A DNA stretch of 64,000 nt from Hymenobacter nitidus (GTDB lineage: Bacteria > Bacteroidota > Bacteroidia > Cytophagales > Hymenobacteraceae), in assembly GCF_020447315.1 (NCBI RefSeq), contig NZ_JAJADQ010000001.1, forward strand, positions 124,001-188,000, read 5' to 3'. Under the pieces are notes generated by a model. It had not been told where the DNA came from and did no database searches. It saw only the letters and a list, made by a program, of their open reading frames with translations. Every line of letters starts with the position of its first letter. The first letter of the stretch is position 1. A program made the translations under genes and the position numbers. Of the stretch, positions 17,568 through 26,657 are shown piece after piece.

Positions 17568-18143
17568 ATGAAAACGCTATTTCTGTTTCTACTCAGTATG
17601 CTGGTGCTGCCCGGGGCGTGGGCCCAGGGCAAATACTCGACCCGCACCGGGCTGATCAGCTTTTTCTCCGGCACTCCCATCGAGGATATCGAGGCCCGCA
17701 GCACCCAGGCCGCCGGCGTGCTGGACGCCACCACCGGCCAGGTTGCTTTCAGCGTGCCCATGAAGTCCTTTGTGTTCAGGCGCACCCTGATGCAGGAGCA
17801 TTTCAACGAGAACTACGTCGAGTCGGATAAATACCCCAAAGCCACTTTCGCGGGTACCATCGTGGGGTTTCAGCCGGGGCCGCTGGCGGCAGGCGGGGCT
17901 CAGAGCGTGCAGGTGGAAGGCGACCTGACCATTCACGGCGTGAAGCGGCGGGTGAAGGTGCCGGGCAGGCTGGAGCGGCAAAACAACCGCCTGCTCATCA
18001 AATCCACATTTACAGTGGCCCCGGCCGATTACAACATTGAGATTCCGGCTCTGGTCCGCGACAATATTGCCAAATCGGTGGCCGTCACGGTGAACTTTGC
18101 CTGTGAGCCCGCTACGCCACCCCAAACCTCGTTTTCCCGATGA
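17568..18143 (+). CDS. YceI family periplasmic protein
   Basis: 191 residues with a signal peptide (MKTLFLFLLSMLVLPGAWA). The lipocalin-like YceI fold is indicated by ARSTQAAGVLDATTGQVAFSV, MKSFVF, MQEHFNENYVESDKYPKATF and the family-typical GDLTIHGVKRRV. Some YceI proteins bind isoprenoid quinones or other amphiphiles in the periplasm; the ligand here is unknown. Its stop overlaps the next start by 4 bases (ATGA). Confidence 0.9.
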   Translation: MKTLFLFLLSMLVLPGAWAQGKYSTRTGLISFFSGTPIEDIEARSTQAAGVLDATTGQVAFSVPMKSFVFRRTLMQEHFNENYVESDKYPKATFAGTIVGFQPGPLAAGGAQSVQVEGDLTIHGVKRRVKVPGRLERQNNRLLIKSTFTVAPADYNIEIPALVRDNIAKSVAVTVNFACEPATPPQTSFSR

Positions 18144-19042
18144 GCCGCTTCCACTGTTTCCTCCTGGCCAGCCTCGGCGCTGTTGCTGGGCTGAGCACTA
18201 CGCCGACCCAGGCCCAGGACAATCTGCTGCGGGAGCTGGAAACAACCACCGACAGCACCCGCCGCGCCGCGCCGGACTTGGTGCAGGCCACCTTCAAAGG
18301 CACGCATATCATCAATGCGCAGTCGGTGGAAACGCCGGGGGAGGGCACGCTGCTGTTCCTGATTCAGCACCGCTTCGGTACGCTCAACAGTGGAGCCTAC
18401 AATTTCTTCGGCCTCGACCAGGCCGTGCTGCGCCTGAGCTTCGAGTATGGCCTCACCGACCGGCTAACGGCGGGCCTGGGCCGCAGCTCCCAGGACAAAA
18501 CCTTCGACGGCTTCCTCAAATACAAAGCCCTGCGGCAAAGTACCGGGGCCCACGCCATGCCCGTTTCCGTGACGCTGCTCACCAGTGCGGCCCTTACGGC
18601 GCTGCGGTTTCGGGAGCCGGAACGCACGCCGCGCACCCGTCTGGCCTATACCTACCAGGCGCTCATTGCCCGCAAATTTAGCCCGGCGCTGTCGGTACAG
18701 CTTATGCCCACGCTTATTCACCGCAACTTCGTGGACACCCGGCGCGACCAGAACGACGTGTACGCCATGGGCGCGGCCTTCCGGCAAAAGCTCACCAAGC
18801 GCTTGGCTTTCACGGCCGACTATTTCTACCTGCTGCCCGGCGCCACCGCCGACGATATGCGTAACGCCCTGGGCCTGGGCGTCGACATCGAAACCGGCGG
18901 GCATATCTTCCAGCTGCACTTCACCAACGCCCAAGGCATGATGGAGAAGCTCTTCGTGACTCAAACCACCGGCAACTTCTTCGACGGCGACATCTACTTT
19001 GGCTTCAACGTGAGCCGGGCCTTCACTGTAAAAAGCCGGTGA
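18140..19042 (+). CDS. DUF5777 family beta-barrel protein
   Basis: 300 residues with a signal peptide ending near TQAQ and predicted transmembrane strands throughout, matching DUF5777 barrels: FKGTHIINAQSVETPGEGT, FLIQHRFGTLNSG and FGLDQAVLRLSFEYGLTDRL. Function is unknown. Translationally coupled to YceI and last gene of the apparent operon. With the haem protein and YceI it may form an envelope redox unit; this is inference. Confidence 0.87.
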   Translation: MSRFHCFLLASLGAVAGLSTTPTQAQDNLLRELETTTDSTRRAAPDLVQATFKGTHIINAQSVETPGEGTLLFLIQHRFGTLNSGAYNFFGLDQAVLRLSFEYGLTDRLTAGLGRSSQDKTFDGFLKYKALRQSTGAHAMPVSVTLLTSAALTALRFREPERTPRTRLAYTYQALIARKFSPALSVQLMPTLIHRNFVDTRRDQNDVYAMGAAFRQKLTKRLAFTADYFYLLPGATADDMRNALGLGVDIETGGHIFQLHFTNAQGMMEKLFVTQTTGNFFDGDIYFGFNVSRAFTVKSR

Positions 19043-19132
19043 AGCCATTCAAAAGACTTCCCCCCTCAGCACTGCCCACACTGTAGGGAACTTGAAATAG
19101 AATTTTACTTTCCTTCAGAATTTATGGCGCAC

Positions 19133-19165
19133 AAAAAAGCCCGGCTACTGCTAGCCGGGCTTTTT
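19133..19165. terminator. Bidirectional terminator
   Basis: AAAAAGCCCGGCTA/TAGCCGGGCTTTTT stem with a CTGC loop, between the convergent DUF5777 and nfu genes. Confidence 0.92.
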
Positions 19166-19186
19166 CTATATCAAGCAGGAAGCCGC

Positions 19187-19813
19187 TTATACCGTAATGC
19201 CTTCGGCTACAACTTCGGTTACTTCGGGCACCATGCGCTTGAGCAGGTTTTCGATGCCGGACTTCAGCGTCACGGTTGCCGAGGGACAGCCCGAGCACGA
19301 GCCCTGCAGGTTCACCGTCACCACGCCTTGCTTGTAGGAGCGGAAGGTGATGTTGCCACCATCCTGCTCCACGGCGGGGCGCACGTAGTTTTCGAGCAGG
19401 TCGATAACCTTCTGGCTGATCTGCTGGTCCTGCTCCGAGGCGTCGCCGGTTGCGGCGGCGTGCTGGGCGGCCTTCTGCTCAGCGGCGGGGTCGACGGTGA
19501 AAATAGGCCCACCGGCTTCCACGTACGACTTGAGGAAGGTGCGCAGCTCGGGGATGAGGTGCGTCCAGGTCAGGTCCGAGGTTTTGGTGATGGTAACAAA
19601 GTTGGCGGCAATGAACACGCGGCCTACGTAGTCGAAGTTGAACAACTCCTGGGCCAGCGGCGAGTTGGCAGCCGCTTCCACATTCGGATAATCCACGCTC
19701 ACCCCTTCGCTTAGCAGCTGGGTGTTGAGCACGAATTTCATGGATTCGGGGTTGGGGCTGGCTTCGGCGTAAATGGAAACCGGCGCAGCAGGAGCAGTGA
19801 GTGAATCAGCCAT
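19187..19813 (-). CDS. Nfu-type iron-sulfur cluster carrier
   Basis: 208 residues from the ATG at 19813. The Nfu N-terminal domain covers about residues 13-105 (EASPNPESMKFVLN, SPLAQELFNF) and the NifU C-terminal domain about 138-208 with the cluster-binding C183xxC186 (GSCSGCPSA). It receives and delivers [4Fe-4S] clusters in the cytosol. The domains are linked by an Ala/Gln-rich stretch. A longer upstream frame is not conserved in character. A TACCTTTG -7 box lies about 96 bases upstream. Confidence 0.93.
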   Translation of the reverse strand: MADSLTAPAAPVSIYAEASPNPESMKFVLNTQLLSEGVSVDYPNVEAAANSPLAQELFNFDYVGRVFIAANFVTITKTSDLTWTHLIPELRTFLKSYVEAGGPIFTVDPAAEQKAAQHAAATGDASEQDQQISQKVIDLLENYVRPAVEQDGGNITFRSYKQGVVTVNLQGSCSGCPSATVTLKSGIENLLKRMVPEVTEVVAEGITV

Positions 19814-19908
19814 GTTTGAAAGACTTGGAGACGATAGAGAAAACGCACAAATGGCGTTGTTGTAGAGAACAACAGCGGCGGTAAAACCGTGCCACCGGCT
19901 ATATGTTC

Positions 19909-19916
19909 CAAAGGTA
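19909..19916 (-). promoter_or_regulatory. Candidate -7 box upstream of nfu
   Basis: Minus strand TACCTTTG matches TAnnTTTG; located between aroC and nfu, 96 bases before the nfu ATG. Confidence 0.45.
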
Positions 19917-19998
19917 CGCAAGTAGCCGCATTTTTGGTCCGGGCACCCCGGCCCGACTTTGGGCGCCGCGCCACAGGCAATCAGCTACTTGCCGGGCC

Positions 19999-21075
19999 TT
20001 ATACCTTATTAGCGCGGGCGCGCAGCACCATATCGGCCAGCACCAGGTTGGTCATGGCATCCACGATGGGCACGGCGCGGGGCAGCACGCAGGGGTCGTG
20101 CCGGCCTTTGCCGGCCAGCGTTATTTCCTCACCCTGGTCGTTGATGGTGGTTTGCGGCTGCAGAATAGTGGCTACGGGCTTAAAGGCCACCCGGAAGTAA
20201 ACATCCTGCCCGTTGCTGATGCCGCCCTGAATACCGCCCGAGTGGTTGGTACGGGTGCGCACGGTGCCCTGCTCGTCGGTGTAGAAAGCGTCGTTGTGCT
20301 CCGAGCCAAACAGCAGCGTGCCGGCAAAGCCGGAGCCGTACTCGAAGCCTTTCACGGCGTTGATGCTCAGCATGGCCTTGCCCAGCTCGGCGTGCAGCTT
20401 ATCAAATACCGGCTCACCGAGGCCAGCCGGCACGCCCAGTACCACGCCCGTCACCAGGCCGCCCACCGTGTCGTGCCGGTCGCGCACCTGCCGGATCAGC
20501 TCGGTCATCTGCTCAGCGGTTTCGGGGTGGGGGCAGCGCACCATGTTGCTGTCAATCAGACCCAGGTCGAGCTGCTCGTAGCCCACCGGCACGGCCACGG
20601 CCCCTACCTGTGACACATAGCTAAGCGCCCTGATGCCCTGCTGAGCCAGAAACTGCGCCGCCACGGCGCCGGCGGCTACGCGGGCGGCCGTTTCCCGGGC
20701 CGAGCTGCGGCCCCCGCCGCGGTAGTCGCGCCGGCCGTACTTCTGGTCGTAGGTGTAGTCGGCGTGCGAGGGGCGGTAGGCGTGCTCGATGTGGGAGTAG
20801 TCGTGGCTGGCCTGGTCCTGGTTGCGGATAAACAGGCCGATGGGCGTGCCCGTGGTATGCCCCTCAAATAGGCCCGACAGCACTTCTACCTGGTCGGCCT
20901 CGCGGCGCGGCGTCGTCAGCTCCGACTGCCCCGGCCGGCGCCGGTCCAGCGCCGCCTGAATGGTAGCCACATCCACCGCAATGCCCGCCGGGCAGCCATC
21001 AATTACAACCCCAATACCGGGGCCGTGCGACTCGCCGAAGGTGGTGATGCGAAACAAGGTACCAAACGTATTCAT
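19999..21075 (-). CDS. aroC: Chorismate synthase
   Basis: Converts EPSP to chorismate, the last common step of aromatic amino acid synthesis, using reduced FMN. The ATG at 21075 gives 358 residues starting [20 protein letters not shown], the standard N-terminus. Further motifs are [37 protein letters not shown] and [11 protein letters not shown]. No other aro gene is adjacent. Downstream nfu probably has its own promoter. Confidence 0.97.
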   Translation of the reverse strand: MNTFGTLFRITTFGESHGPGIGVVIDGCPAGIAVDVATIQAALDRRRPGQSELTTPRREADQVEVLSGLFEGHTTGTPIGLFIRNQDQASHDYSHIEHAYRPSHADYTYDQKYGRRDYRGGGRSSARETAARVAAGAVAAQFLAQQGIRALSYVSQVGAVAVPVGYEQLDLGLIDSNMVRCPHPETAEQMTELIRQVRDRHDTVGGLVTGVVLGVPAGLGEPVFDKLHAELGKAMLSINAVKGFEYGSGFAGTLLFGSEHNDAFYTDEQGTVRTRTNHSGGIQGGISNGQDVYFRVAFKPVATILQPQTTINDQGEEITLAGKGRHDPCVLPRAVPIVDAMTNLVLADMVLRARANKV

Positions 21076-21201
21076 AGCTAAAAGAATCAGTTCTAGAGCT
21101 GCAAAGGAACCGCAAAAACTTGAGTTCAGTGGCCGGGTGGGCCCGTAAGCCACAAATTAATGGAATCGGGCACTACGGCCGAGCTTCCGGGGCCACTGCG
21201 G

Positions 21202-22692
21202 TTAGTGGCGGTGGCCACTGCGCCACCAGCCAAAAACGGCCAGCGCGCCCAGCGCCAGCAGAATATAATTGGCGTAGCGCAGCACTTCGGTATAAGCGTC
21301 GCGCTGTTGCAGCGTGTTATCGGCCGACTCCAGCATTTCCTGGTAAAAAGGGTCGTCGCGGCGGGCATTGAAAGCGGTGCTGCTGGCCGCACCTTTCACC
21401 TGGGGCCGCACTTCGGGCCGCAACGTGTCGTAGCGGGCCGTGGCGGGGTTGAAGAAAACGAGCGAGAATATGCTGTCGAGGGCCAGCACGCCGGGGCGCC
21501 GGACAATGAGCCGGTACTGAAACTGCTTGGTGCCGCCCACGCGGCCGGCCTGGCGCGTAATGCCGGTTTCGGTGTCGGGGCCATACACTTCTATGCCGGC
21601 CGACAGCTGCGGTACGGGGGCGGCCAGCGCGGCCAGGTTGCCTTCGCCTTCTACCCGAAAGGAGTAGGTAAAAGCCTGTCCCGTGCGGAAGCTGGTGCGG
21701 TTGATGGCCTCGCGCAGGTGGTAGTCGCCCACGGGCACCTGGTCGCGCAGGGGGTGGGGCGGCAGGGGCTTCACGCTGATGGTGCGGGCGACGGTGCGGT
21801 AGGTTTTGAACCCTTCCATGCGGTTGTCGAGGCCGGCTTCGGGCTTTTTGGCTACCCGGTACTTCACCATCTGCAGCGGAATTTCCGGAAACGTGAGCGG
21901 CTGCGTGTTCAGCGGGTAATACTCGGCTTCGTAGAGGCGGTAGCGCAGGTAGGTTTTACCGCCCGCCACCACGGTTTCGGGCACTATTTCCTGCTCGTTG
22001 AAGGGCTCCTCCCAGGCCGTGCGCTGCCGCAGCAGCTGCAGAATCTCGGGCAGCTGCCCCCCGAAGTTATAGAAGCTGAGCAGACCCTGGTCGGCGGGCG
22101 TCAGGTAGAAGTACAGGCCGATATGCACGCCTTCCCCGACGAAGACGGTCGTTTTATCGGGTACCAGCGCCAAAAAGGCATTGTCCTGGGGTTCTACGAA
22201 CTCCTGGGGCTTGGGCTTGCCGAAAAGCTTATCGAGCAGCCCCAGCCCTTGGATGGGCGCCGCCCCGGGGGCCGGGCTGGGCGCGGCGGCGGGCTGAGGC
22301 TGCACCTGCAGCTTGCCCCCGGCCGAGCGGATGGTCAGCCCGTTGACGGTCATCGTGAAGGGCTTGAGCTCGAACTCCCCTTCGCCGTAAGCCGCGTAGC
22401 GCTGGGTGATGGTCAGCTCCGTGGAGGTCTGCCCGCCGACAATTCGCGTGGTAGTCGTGCTCGACTTGCTGCTTTTCTTGAAGCCTTCGATGTCGGGAAA
22501 GGCCGAATACCGCTCCAGAGCCGCCCCGCGCAGCCGAAAGCCAATGGTAAAGTACTCGTTGACCGGAAACGTAGTCCGGCCCAGCACGATGTCGGCCTGG
22601 GCTTCCGCTGCCGACTGCGCCCGCAGCGGGGGGCATACGTCCGCCAGCAGCAGTAGCAACAGCACAAAGAATCTACGCAGGGTGGCTGGCAT
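21202..22692 (-). CDS. batD: BatD family protein
   Basis: 496 residues: signal peptide (cleaved near PPLRAQ), then repeated beta-sandwich regions, and a single C-terminal membrane helix (YANYILLALGALAVFGWW) with a short basic tail. BatD motifs such as FTIGFRLRG, SSTTTTRIVGGQTSTE and FVGEGVHIGLYFYLT are recognisable. In Bacteroides BatD belongs to the aerotolerance operon with BatA, B, C and E. Here it stands alone; only an unlinked MoxR gene is found 32 kb away. Confidence 0.87.
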   Translation of the reverse strand: MPATLRRFFVLLLLLLADVCPPLRAQSAAEAQADIVLGRTTFPVNEYFTIGFRLRGAALERYSAFPDIEGFKKSSKSSTTTTRIVGGQTSTELTITQRYAAYGEGEFELKPFTMTVNGLTIRSAGGKLQVQPQPAAAPSPAPGAAPIQGLGLLDKLFGKPKPQEFVEPQDNAFLALVPDKTTVFVGEGVHIGLYFYLTPADQGLLSFYNFGGQLPEILQLLRQRTAWEEPFNEQEIVPETVVAGGKTYLRYRLYEAEYYPLNTQPLTFPEIPLQMVKYRVAKKPEAGLDNRMEGFKTYRTVARTISVKPLPPHPLRDQVPVGDYHLREAINRTSFRTGQAFTYSFRVEGEGNLAALAAPVPQLSAGIEVYGPDTETGITRQAGRVGGTKQFQYRLIVRRPGVLALDSIFSLVFFNPATARYDTLRPEVRPQVKGAASSTAFNARRDDPFYQEMLESADNTLQQRDAYTEVLRYANYILLALGALAVFGWWRSGHRH

Positions 22693-22712
22693 TCAAAGAA
22701 AATCAAGGAAAG

Positions 22713-22748
22713 CAAAGCTACGCAAAAACGCACCCCGTACCGCGCAAA
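22713..22748 (-). promoter_or_regulatory. Candidate batD promoter
   Basis: Minus strand TAGCTTTG at 22713-22720 and TTTG at 22745-22748 with a 24-base spacer, one base longer than the usual range. Transcription would start just before the batD ATG. Confidence 0.5.
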
Positions 22749-22954
22749 TGCCCTTCTGCGCCTACCTGGCCCGGCTATATACTTATTAGCATATAAATAA
22801 AATTCCGGACAATAACAATCCAACTTGTCTACGGTGCCGTAAATCAAGCCAAACCTCAACAATATTTCTGGTTGCTCCCGGCAAAAAACGGCTTTCCAGT
22901 CGTGCTGGCAGCGCTTTGCCTTTACTTTCCTTTTCACCCTAATCTATTCCTCCC

Positions 22955-23734
22955 ATGTCCAAAATCATCAACTCCAGCGGAGAAGAGGCTGATTTCACCA
23001 AGCCCCTGTACGTTCCGATCAAAAGACGCTCGTTCTTCATGTACGCCGGCGCTACGGCGGGTGCTACCGCACTGCTGCTTTCCGGCTGCAACGACGATGA
23101 CGACGCTGGCGTAACGCCCGAGGGCACTGTGAATGTAGGCTCGGGCAGCGTGGGCGTGCTCAACTATGCCTATGCTCTGGAGCAGCTGGAAGCCGGTTTC
23201 TACACCGCCCTGCGGGATGGCACCTACTACAAGGGCCTGATGGCCGGCAGCGCTGAGAAGCAAATTCTGGACGACCTCTACTACCACGAAGTCATTCACC
23301 GCGAGTTTTTCAAGGCCGCTCTCACCCGCGACGCGGCTTCGGCCATGATTCGCTCGGATCTGCAGCCTAATTTCGACGGCATCGACTTCAACGCCCGGGT
23401 AACGGCCGCCGGTTCGGCCAAGCTGGGCGTGCTGAATGCGGCCAAAGCTTTCGAGGACCTGGGCGTAGCTGCCTACAACGGCGCCGGCCGCTTTATTGCG
23501 ACCGACACCGCGGGCCTGAACTACCTGGTGGCCGCCGGCAAAATCGTTTCGGTGGAAGCCCGGCACGCGGCCCTGATCCGGGACTTGGTATCGGAAGGCT
23601 CGTTTGTAGATTCCGACGTGGTGCGCATCGGCACCGACGGTCTGGAAATCTCTAAGACGCCCGCTGAGGTAGTGGCCACGGCCAACCTGTTTCTGAAAGA
23701 GGGCTCCAAGCTCAACGTTTCGGGTCTTGTATAA
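22955..23734 (+). CDS. Ferritin-like lipoprotein with twin-arginine signal (pair A, first gene)
   Basis: 259 residues. The N-terminus has Arg24-Arg25 (KRRSFFMYAGATAG) and a lipobox LLSGC with Cys45, so it is probably a Tat-exported lipoprotein. The rest is a four-helix Ferritin_2-type domain: LEQLEAGFYTAL, YYHEVIHREFFKAAL, FEDLGVAAYNGA and SVEARHAALIR provide Glu and His residues in positions suited to a dimetal site. Family members are linked to desiccation or stress but biochemistry is poorly known. It is followed 42 bases later by a second ferritin-like gene, and the pair is duplicated downstream. Confidence 0.87.
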   Translation: MSKIINSSGEEADFTKPLYVPIKRRSFFMYAGATAGATALLLSGCNDDDDAGVTPEGTVNVGSGSVGVLNYAYALEQLEAGFYTALRDGTYYKGLMAGSAEKQILDDLYYHEVIHREFFKAALTRDAASAMIRSDLQPNFDGIDFNARVTAAGSAKLGVLNAAKAFEDLGVAAYNGAGRFIATDTAGLNYLVAAGKIVSVEARHAALIRDLVSEGSFVDSDVVRIGTDGLEISKTPAEVVATANLFLKEGSKLNVSGLV

Positions 23735-23776
23735 GGCGCTGTCGCCACTTTCTCCTATCTAAACTTCGCCTTTCGT

Positions 23777-24817
23777 ATGAACTTCTTCCATATCCTCTCC
23801 GAAATCGAGAAAACTGACCCCGAGGTTTTCGAACGCTTCGATTCTCGCCGTCAAGTGTTCAAACACCTGACCGGCTTCGGCAAAAAAATGACGGCGGCTA
23901 CTCTGCCGCTGGCCCTGACGGCCATCTTCAACAAAGCCTACGCTCAGACCACCTCGGCCCCGTCCGTTACCGACGTGCTCCGGTTTGCCCTGAAGCTGGA
24001 ATACCTGGAAGCCTACTTCTACAACCTGGCCCTGCAGGGCGACGGTACTATCGTAGTGGGTAGCGGCACCGGCAACACGGCCATCACGCCGACTCAGACG
24101 ACCTTCCGCGCTCTGTTCAGCGCCACCAACCTCTCGTCGCTGACCAAAATCCGGACCGACGAGAACAACCACGTGAACTTCCTGCGGACAGCACTCGCCT
24201 CCAATGTCATTCCGGCTCCCGCAGTTTCGGATTTTGACTACACGGGTGGTAAAGGCTCGGGCACTGGTCCTTTCACCGGCGTGTTCACTAACCCCGCTAT
24301 TTTCCTGGCGGTAGCTCAGTCGTTGGAAGACACCGGCGTGCGAGCCTACAAAGGCGGTGCTCCTTACCTGGCTTCCAACAAAGACGTGCTGACGGCGGCG
24401 CTCAATATCCACTCGGTGGAAGCCCGCCACGCCGCCCGCCTGCGCACCATGCGCCGGGCTGGCGCGGCCAACAACGCGGCTTCTGGTGTAGCGGCTAACG
24501 CCACAAACACCTCTGCATCGCCCAAGAGCTGGATTTCCGGCCAGGACGGCGGTGGAGCTTCCCCCGCCCAGACGGCCCCAATCTATGCCGCTGGCTCCTT
24601 GCCAGCTGGTACGCCCGCAGGCATCACCTTCCCCGCCGAAGACAACGTAGTGCAGGGTCCAAACGGCACTCAGCCGGGTGTAAACCTGCAAACGGCGCTG
24701 GCTTCGCTCAACTTCCCGGCCGCTGCCTTCTCGGAGGCCTTCGACGAGCCGCTGGACGTGCCGACCGTGTCAGCTATTGCCAACACGTTCGTGAGAAACG
24801 GCGCAACTATCTTCTAG
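23777..24817 (+). CDS. Ferritin-like protein with Tat-like signal (pair A, second gene)
   Basis: 346 residues. A cytoplasmic-looking stretch precedes Arg24-Arg25 (SRRQVFKHLTGFGKK) and a hydrophobic segment ending AYAQ, giving an embedded Tat-type signal. Ferritin-like helices carry LEYLEAYFYNLAL, DENNHVNFLRTAL, LEDTGVRAYKG and SVEARHAARLR. A C-terminal extension of about 100 residues (rich in Ala, Gly, Pro and Thr) ends in AFDEPLDVPTVSAIANTFV. It probably partners the preceding lipoprotein. Confidence 0.87.
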   Translation: MNFFHILSEIEKTDPEVFERFDSRRQVFKHLTGFGKKMTAATLPLALTAIFNKAYAQTTSAPSVTDVLRFALKLEYLEAYFYNLALQGDGTIVVGSGTGNTAITPTQTTFRALFSATNLSSLTKIRTDENNHVNFLRTALASNVIPAPAVSDFDYTGGKGSGTGPFTGVFTNPAIFLAVAQSLEDTGVRAYKGGAPYLASNKDVLTAALNIHSVEARHAARLRTMRRAGAANNAASGVAANATNTSASPKSWISGQDGGGASPAQTAPIYAAGSLPAGTPAGITFPAEDNVVQGPNGTQPGVNLQTALASLNFPAAAFSEAFDEPLDVPTVSAIANTFVRNGATIF

Positions 24818-24839
24818 GTCTTTCAGATTCTGACTTAGC

Positions 24840-24873
24840 AAAAAGGACAGCAGAAATGCTGTCCTTTTTTTTT
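24840..24873 (+). terminator. Intrinsic terminator after ferritin pair A
   Basis: Perfect AAAAGGACAGCA/TGCTGTCCTTTT stem, loop GAAA, with nine or more T. Separates the two ferritin-like pairs transcriptionally. Confidence 0.93.
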
Positions 24874-24929
24874 GTCCGGGGTCTGCGGACCGGGTATGCA
24901 ACCCGGCGGCGCGTATCCGGCTCCTGTTC

Positions 24930-24961
24930 TTGGCGCATCCGGGTTTATCGGAGTACCTTTG
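24930..24961 (+). promoter_or_regulatory. Promoter of ferritin pair B, TTG-N21-TACCTTTG
   Basis: TTG at 24930-24932 and TACCTTTG at 24954-24961 with a 21-base spacer, an excellent fit to the Bacteroidota consensus; 58 bases before the ATG at 25020. Confidence 0.72.
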
Positions 24962-25019
24962 TCAAAGCTGCTTTCTCGCGAAGGCGGCTGTATCCTTTCC
25001 GCTGGCGTATTTTTAGCTA

Positions 25020-25724
25020 ATGTCTGAGTCTGGCTTTTCTTCTTCTTTCCCGGCCCGTACCATGCGGCGCCGCTCTTTTTTTCGCGTAGCCGGTGCTACG
25101 GTAGCGGCTTCTACGCTGGTGCTGGCGGGCTGCGGAGACGACCCCAAAATTGAGCCAACCGATACGGGCACTGTTATCAGCATTGGTGACGGCGAAAACG
25201 GCCTGCTCAACTACGTGTACCTGCTGGAGCAGCTGGAGGCGACCTTCTATCAGAAGATAGTGGATGCTAAGCCTGCTTTCCTGAGTGCGGCCGAGCTAAC
25301 GGCCATCACCGACCTGCGCGACCATGAAGTAATTCACCGCGAGTTCTTCAAGCAGCTGCTGGGCGGCAATGCCATCGGAACTTTCGAGTTCAACTTCAGT
25401 ACCCTTACCCTCACGACCCGCACCGGCGTGCTCGAAGCCGCACGGCTGCTCGAAGACCTGGGCGTGGCAGCCTACAATGGCGCGGCCAAGCTGATTACGA
25501 CCAAGAACACGCTGGTCTTACTGGGCAAAATTGCTTCGGTAGAAGCGCGTCATGCCGCTTTCATCCACGATCTGCTCGGCATTGATCCTTTCGCCGATGT
25601 GGTAGCCGCCACCGGAGCCGATGCCGGCCTGGGCCCCGCGCTGACACCGGCGCAGGTGATTACGGCAGCCGCCCCGTTCTTTTTACCCTACACTATCGAC
25701 GTTTCCGGGCTGCCACTCGCTTAA
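25020..25724 (+). CDS. Ferritin-like lipoprotein with twin-arginine signal (pair B, first gene)
   Basis: 234 residues, a paralogue of the gene at 22955. Arg16-Arg18 with SFF (MRRRSFFRVAGATVA) and lipobox VLAGC (Cys38) indicate Tat export and lipidation. Helices contain LLEQLEATFYQKI, DHEVIHREFFKQLL, LEDLGVAAYNGA and SVEARHAAFIH, matching the ligands of its paralogue. It is driven by a good promoter of its own and is followed 28 bases later by the second member. Confidence 0.87.
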   Translation: MSESGFSSSFPARTMRRRSFFRVAGATVAASTLVLAGCGDDPKIEPTDTGTVISIGDGENGLLNYVYLLEQLEATFYQKIVDAKPAFLSAAELTAITDLRDHEVIHREFFKQLLGGNAIGTFEFNFSTLTLTTRTGVLEAARLLEDLGVAAYNGAAKLITTKNTLVLLGKIASVEARHAAFIHDLLGIDPFADVVAATGADAGLGPALTPAQVITAAAPFFLPYTIDVSGLPLA

Positions 25725-25752
25725 GCGGGCTTCTCCCTGACCAGTACTTGCC

Positions 25753-26631
25753 ATGAATATTCTGAAACTACTTGCTGATCTAGCCGCCGTCGACTCTGAT
25801 TCCTTTGAGCGTATCAGTGGGCGCCGGGTCGTGCTGGCCAGCCTGGGCCAAAACGGCCGCCGCGCCGTAGCTGCCGCCGTGCCGCTGGCCCTGAGCGGCG
25901 TGCTCACCAAAGCTTACGGTCGGCGCTCCTCCACGGTACTGGATGCCTTCAGCCTGGCCCTAACGCTAGAATACCTGGAAAGTGACTTCTACACCCAGGC
26001 CCTGGCTTCCGGGCTGGTGTTTCCGGGCACGACCAAAACTGTTATCCAGGCCATTGCCAAGCACGAGCAGGACCACGTGACGTTTCTGCAGCGCACCCTC
26101 AGGGAGTCGAGCGTGGAGGTGCCTCAAAAGCCGAAGTTTGACTTCACGGGCAGCAAAAACGCCACCCAGCCTGCCCTGTTTGCCGACGTTTTTAGCAACT
26201 TCAGCACCTTCTTGAAAGTGGCCCAATTGCTGGAAGATACCGGCGTGCGGGCCTACAAAGGCCAGGTAGAAAACCTGATGACCGACAACGACCTGCTGGA
26301 GGCAGCCCTGCGGATTCATGCCGTAGAAGCCCGGCACGCGGCCCATATCCGGGGCATGCGCCGGGCCCTGGGCGCAAACGTGCGCTACTGGGTGAGCCCC
26401 CTGGATGAAGATATTACCACCGCGCCCACTGCGCCCGTCTACGCCGATGAGAATGCCGTCAAACAGGCCATTGTCACGACGACGGATATTATCCTTTTCC
26501 CCCTCGACACCGCAACCGGCGTCGTGACGACCACCAAGGAGAAAGCCGAGCAGAGCATCAGGGAAGCTTTCGACGAGCCAATGACGGAGACAGTAGCGCG
26601 CCGGATAGCTAGCTTGTTTATCTACGCGTAG
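25753..26631 (+). CDS. Ferritin-like protein with Tat-like signal (pair B, second gene)
   Basis: 292 residues, a paralogue of the gene at 23777 with the same N-terminal layout (FERISGRRVVLASL, then a hydrophobic stretch ending KAYG) although the AxA cleavage site is weaker. Helices carry LEYLESDFYTQAL, KHEQDHVTFLQRTL, LEDTGVRAYKG and AVEARHAAHIRG. The C-terminus again ends in AFDEPMTETVARRIASLF. The C-terminal extension is some 50 residues shorter than in pair A. Confidence 0.87.
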   Translation: MNILKLLADLAAVDSDSFERISGRRVVLASLGQNGRRAVAAAVPLALSGVLTKAYGRRSSTVLDAFSLALTLEYLESDFYTQALASGLVFPGTTKTVIQAIAKHEQDHVTFLQRTLRESSVEVPQKPKFDFTGSKNATQPALFADVFSNFSTFLKVAQLLEDTGVRAYKGQVENLMTDNDLLEAALRIHAVEARHAAHIRGMRRALGANVRYWVSPLDEDITTAPTAPVYADENAVKQAIVTTTDIILFPLDTATGVVTTTKEKAEQSIREAFDEPMTETVARRIASLFIYA

Positions 26632-26657
26632 CTCTTTCTGCTTTCTAGGCAAAAATC

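Noticed and set aside
21160..22656. Plus-strand open frame opposite batD
   Set aside because: batD has signal peptide, family motifs and C-terminal anchor; the antisense product resembles nothing.
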